Origin: an uncultured Arachnia sp. | GTDB lineage: Bacteria; Actinomycetota; Actinomycetes; Propionibacteriales; Propionibacteriaceae | DNA: 37,485 bases | Assembly (NCBI GenBank): GCA_947493705.1 | Contig: CANLSH010000032.1 | Span: forward strand, 1-37,485 | Direction of reading: 5' to 3' | Shown: in pieces, positions 35,012 through 37,485 of the stretch | How the letters are laid out: the number at the start of each line of letters is the position of its first letter | How positions within the stretch are numbered: position 1 is the stretch's first letter | The notes under the pieces: generated by a model | Databases searched by the model: none | Seen by the model: the letters and a program-made list of their open reading frames with translations, nothing else | What the model was told of the DNA's origin: nothing | Position numbers and translations under genes: made by a program

Positions 35012-35711
35012 ATCTAGCCTGTACTTCTTTCGCGAGGTCTGCCTGGTCTCCACCGCCTGTGCGTTCCAACAGTGCCAGCACCTAGAGACGGCACGGGAAC
35101 CCCACACCGTGACGGCCACGGTGATCAATGCCTACCTCGTCGCCGCTGACCCCAAGTGGCGCGTCGCTCTCCTGTTGTCCGTGACGTGCGCCCTGCGGAT
35201 CGGGGAAACGCTTGGACTCCGCGAGCGGGACCTTGACCTCGAGAAAGGGCAACTCCACGTTCACCAGACCGTGGCCAAGGTGGACGACGGCTTGGGACGC
35301 CGCCGCGTCGTCCTGCAGGATCCGAAGACTCGCGCCTCTCAGCGGACAGTGCACCTGCTGCCGCACACCCTCGACGAGATCCGCACCTGGCACAAGAGGC
35401 AGCCGAAACGACGCCTCGATGACCTGCTGTTCCCGGATGAATACGGCAGGCCGGTCGACGACGAACGCCTCCGCCGTGCGCATAAGAAGGCCGCCGCAGC
35501 AATCGGTCGGCCGGAACTGCGAAACCACGACCTCCGGGCCACTGCGGCGACCATGTCAGCTGAAGCGGGCGCGACGATCCGGGAGATCCAGGATCAACTT
35601 GGCCACACGACGCCACAGATGGCGCTCCGGTATCAGACGGCTTCAGCAGTGAGGGATGCGGAACGTGCTCGCCGTGTTTCGGAGGCTTGGGGTCATTTCT
35701 CCGGTGCATAG

Positions 35712-36000
35712 CTCCAAACCAAGAGAGTCGCTACGTGGATGCGCATGGCGCTCCTGCTTCTCACAGCCGATATCGTATCCCCACACTGTTGCGCTGGCGG
35801 CGTCATCAACTGTCTGACTGCGGATCCCGACGGGGCAACGTTGATGTGGGAGCTGGCACACCTCGCACCCGTACCGCCGCTGCACGATGACTTGTTTTAC
35901 GGATGTGCCGATGAGTGTGCGTGCGGATATCGGCGTTAAGCAGGCAATTCCCGGCCTGCCTCGGACAATCGACTCAACGAGCGAGTCCGCCCCGGGCGTC
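35712..36000. other. Intergenic, no supportable gene
   Basis: Short open frames occur on both strands (for example plus-strand 35739-35939, 66 aa, Cys-rich), but none has a ribosome binding site, a recognisable domain or a TANNNT-spaced start. I see no RNA gene here. Confidence 0.5.
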
Positions 36001-36006
36001 TAGGAT
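36001..36006 (+). promoter_or_regulatory. -10 element, leaderless TIR gene
   Basis: TAGGAT ends 6 nt before the GTG at 36013, which supports that start and suggests the gene was, or is, transcribed. Confidence 0.55.
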
Positions 36007-36012
36007 CGTAGT

Positions 36013-36929
36013 GTGACCGCTGATCTGTTCATCTCGTATGCGTGGACCTCTGACGAGCACCGCGAATGGGTCCGCCTTCTCGCTGCGAACTTGAAGCCCT
36101 CGGCTACGACGTCCTCATTGACGCCGACGTGGACTATGGTGACAGTCTCACCGGATTCATGCAGCGGGCAACCGAAAGCAGGCACGTCCTCCTCATCGTG
36201 GACGACAACTACGTCAATCGGGCGGACAAGCTCCCCGACAGCGGTGTAGGAATCGAGAACGGTTGGTTCAAGGCGGAGCACCCAAACAAGTCCACAACAT
36301 GGCTCTCGGTCATGTTCAAGGACAATCTCACCCATTCACTCCCGGCATGGCTCGTGCCGGAGATGCCGAAGGGGCACGACTTCAACGCGGACCCGGCGAA
36401 CGGTCACTTCCCCGGCAGCGAGCAAGTGGAGGATCTATGGCGTTGGATTGAGGACCTCCCGGCGAACCGTGACCACGCTACGCCGATCGAGACGCTGCGC
36501 GCTCGGAGTGTACGGCTGGAGAAGATCGATCGGGAGCGAGACCCTGCTACGTGGGCCAACCCCGCGACAGACGGGGAGATCGACTTCGAGTACGACCGAT
36601 CGCCCCACGGGACCTACCGGTTCGGCTGCGGCCAGTTCGGCTTCGCGTTGCACGTGTCCGGTTGCGGCGCGCAGTCCGTGTACGTCTACAAGGATCCAAT
36701 ACATGCCATGGGGCTGAACCTCTCCGGCGCAACTAGTCAGGGAGAGTTGGCCGCGCAGCTCACGCCCGGCCGAAGTGTTGTCGCGGATGTGGGCCAGCAG
36801 ATCATTCTGCAGAACGCGCAAGGTGCCCTCTGTCTCGTGGACCTGTACCGCGTCCAGCGCGAGGTGACCCATCCGGACTACGTTCCGGCGTCGATCCGGT
36901 TCCGCTGTCGCATCCTGACTGACTCTTGA
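36013..36929 (+). pseudogene. TIR-domain protein with C-terminal beta-rich domain, frameshifted
   Basis: Bacterial TIR domains usually cleave NAD+ and serve in anti-phage defence. The GTG frame gives TADLFISYAWTSDEHREWVR up to LLAANL (residue 27). The sequence then continues in another frame from 36093 with EALGYDVLIDADVDYGDS, so one base is missing at about 36093. Repaired, the product would be about 305 aa. TIR features include FISYAW, the DADVDYGD loop, VLLIVDDNYV and SGVGIENGW, whose Glu fits the catalytic position of TIR proteins with a GVGxE motif. Residues after about 170 form an unfamiliar domain of about 130 aa (YRFGCGQFGFALHVSGCG, then VYVYKDPIHAM). Inactive as read unless the base is an assembly error or a frameshift is programmed. 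Confidence 0.72.
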
Positions 36930-36970
36930 TAGCGCGCCTGGATGTGCTCCGAGGCGTGGGTCCGTACTTC

Positions 36971-36996
36971 CGCGAGGCCGCGTAAGCGGCCTCGCG
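36971..36996 (+). terminator. Hairpin after the TIR gene
   Basis: CGCGAGGCCGC and GCGGCCTCGCG form a perfect 11-bp stem with a GTAA loop, 42 nt after the TIR stop. No T-run follows. Likely a terminator. Confidence 0.65.
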
Positions 36997-37126
36997 CCTA
37001 CGCCATAGCCACCACGAGGCTCCCAACTACACAGCTGCGGCACGAGCGCGCTGCCTTGTGCAACGTCAAGCGTCGAGCAAGCCGATGCAGAACTGACGAA
37101 CCGCTTTCCCCGGCGCTTCCTCGCCC

Positions 37127-37132
37127 TACACT
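37127..37132 (+). promoter_or_regulatory. -10 element, leaderless DUF4365 gene
   Basis: TACACT ends 6 nt before the ATG at 37139. Confidence 0.5.
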
Positions 37133-37138
37133 CGGGCC

Positions 37139-37447
37139 ATGTCAGTGACGCCGCCCACTTCTATCACGGGTGACATCGCGTCGGCGGACCGCATCGGTCG
37201 CATTGGCGCCTTCTACGTGCGTAGCGTCATCGCGCAAGCTGGTATTCGCAACGAGGAAACCTCCCCAGGGGAGGACTACGCTGCAGTCGATCTCACAGTC
37301 CATCTGACCAGCGCGGCGGTCACCGTGCAAGTGAAGACGGGCACTGCTCAACATCGCAGGAAGGACGGGACCTACTCAGTCCCCGTGAAGGCAGAGTGGT
37401 GCGCCAAGTCGGAAGTTGTCAAGGTGGGTTGGGCCAGTACGAGTTAA
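37139..37447 (+). CDS. DUF4365 domain protein, apparently truncated
   Basis: A 102-aa product that carries the opening of DUF4365: IGRIGAFYVRSVIAQAG, EETSPGEDYAAVDLTV and VTVQVKTGTAQHRRKDG. The domain belongs to the PD-(D/E)XK nuclease-like group, and the D of AAVDLTV with the Q-V-K of VQVKTG matches its catalytic pattern. Family members continue with a strand after the WCAK segment; here the sequence turns to SEVVKVGWASTS and a TAA. I infer a break near 37427, by insertion or deletion, possibly a mobile element whose end forms the last bases of the window. DUF4365 occurs in several defence-related genes. It follows the TIR gene by 209 nt on the same strand, each with its own promoter. Confidence 0.7.
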   Translation: MSVTPPTSITGDIASADRIGRIGAFYVRSVIAQAGIRNEETSPGEDYAAVDLTVHLTSAAVTVQVKTGTAQHRRKDGTYSVPVKAEWCAKSEVVKVGWASTS

Positions 37448-37485
37448 GCGGCGACGGTTTCGTCGTCGGGTTTCGCGGGTTGGTT

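Larger units (their letters stand above)
34692..35057. repeat. 183-bp tandem duplication of integrase sequence
   Basis: 34692-34828 and 34875-35011 are nearly identical over 137 nt at an offset of 183 nt, and the inter-repeat segment near 34829-34872 recurs at about 35012-35057. Each unit holds an integrase core fragment plus a REP-like element, giving about two and a quarter units. Unequal crossing-over or repeated insertion could create it. Confidence 0.75.
34580..35711 (+). pseudogene. Tyrosine recombinase (phage-type integrase), disrupted
   Basis: A site-specific recombinase whose parts lie in different frames. The intact piece is 35109-35711 (GTG, 200 aa): the full catalytic domain with Arg30 (CALRIGE), Lys73, His140 and Arg143 (HDLRAT), His166 (LGHTTPQ) and Tyr175 (LRYQT). 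Upstream, core-binding-domain fragments are repeated: DVYRKIARLTVNSSPLGAMP and PLKDVTRDDVSAL at 34675-34785, and again 183 nt later. Each ends at a TGA where a REP-like element begins. A frameshift separates the N-terminal SVLTVAVWTEQ at about 34588 from the next block. It follows tRNA-Leu as an island integrase would. Probably inactive; a short product could still be made from the GTG at 35109. Confidence 0.75.

Noticed and set aside
34692..35057. Possible CRISPR array
   Set aside because: There are only about two units of 183 nt, containing coding-like integrase sequence and no short repeat-spacer pattern.
35739..35939. 66-aa Cys-rich open frame
   Set aside because: No ribosome binding site, TANNNT-spaced start or recognised domain; overlapping antisense frames are equally long.
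36085..36100. Programmed -1 frameshift in the TIR gene
   Set aside because: The bases AACTTGAAG do not form a slippery heptamer and no strong stem follows at once. A one-base deletion is simpler.

Overview
The window reads as a chromosomal segment of a high-G+C actinobacterium, most likely of the Propionibacteriaceae type. The basis is the combination of the pknB-pbpA-rodA-pstP-fhaB-fhaA cell-wall signalling operon next to crgA, a DUF881 gene and a TrpG/PabA-type glutamine amidotransferase (an actinobacterial arrangement usually near oriC), a mutA-mutB-meaB methylmalonyl-CoA mutase set, mycothiol-type genes, and many genes with a TANNNT -10 hexamer placed 6-7 nt before the start codon, as expected for leaderless mRNAs. 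The genus cannot be fixed from the sequence alone.

Layout. 1-5.6 kb (minus strand): a polyol/hexitol PTS catabolic operon (55-aa orphan membrane peptide, mannitol-type EIIA, zinc polyol dehydrogenase, DeoR-type regulator, PfkB sugar-phosphate kinase, HPr), then a second HPr and a UdgB-type uracil-DNA glycosylase. Its promoter has a perfect -35 and repeated ACGGAC/GTCCGT half-sites. No EIIB or EIIC gene is in the window. 5.7-15 kb: crgA, DUF881, trpG/pabA, then the six-gene Ser/Thr kinase operon on the minus strand, several genes overlapping by 1-4 nt. This couples a PASTA kinase, its phosphatase, two FHA adaptors, a SEDS glycosyltransferase and a transpeptidase. 15-22.4 kb: meaB, then a ThuA-like protein, a DUF5302 peptide and an AbiEi/DUF559-like gene, which lie between meaB and the coupled mutB-mutA pair. 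The AbiEi-like gene is bracketed by two near-identical palindromic repeats.

22.4-34.1 kb: mixed metabolic and envelope genes: a small hypothetical, an alkyltransferase-like protein, a histidine phosphatase, murQ, a half-length SIMPL-like protein, a type-B carboxylesterase, a HAD hydrolase, a YihY membrane protein, an mshA/mshB-like pair, a repeat-rich membrane protein, a VOC protein, and a Gdx/SugE guanidinium exporter preceded by a recognisable guanidine-III (ykkC-III) riboswitch. Two neighbouring genes share a 'D-x-x-G-N-P-V' type repeat.

34.2 kb to the end: tRNA-Leu(CAG) followed by what looks like a decayed integrated island. It has a tyrosine-recombinase relic broken by a 183-bp tandem duplication carrying REP-like elements, a TIR-domain gene with a one-base frameshift and an unfamiliar C-terminal domain, and a DUF4365 gene that appears cut off near the right edge. 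This is the accessory part of the window and the likeliest place for a defence function, but the TIR gene as given is not intact.

Limits: all family calls were made by eye from translated sequence. No database search, folding or promoter scoring was run.
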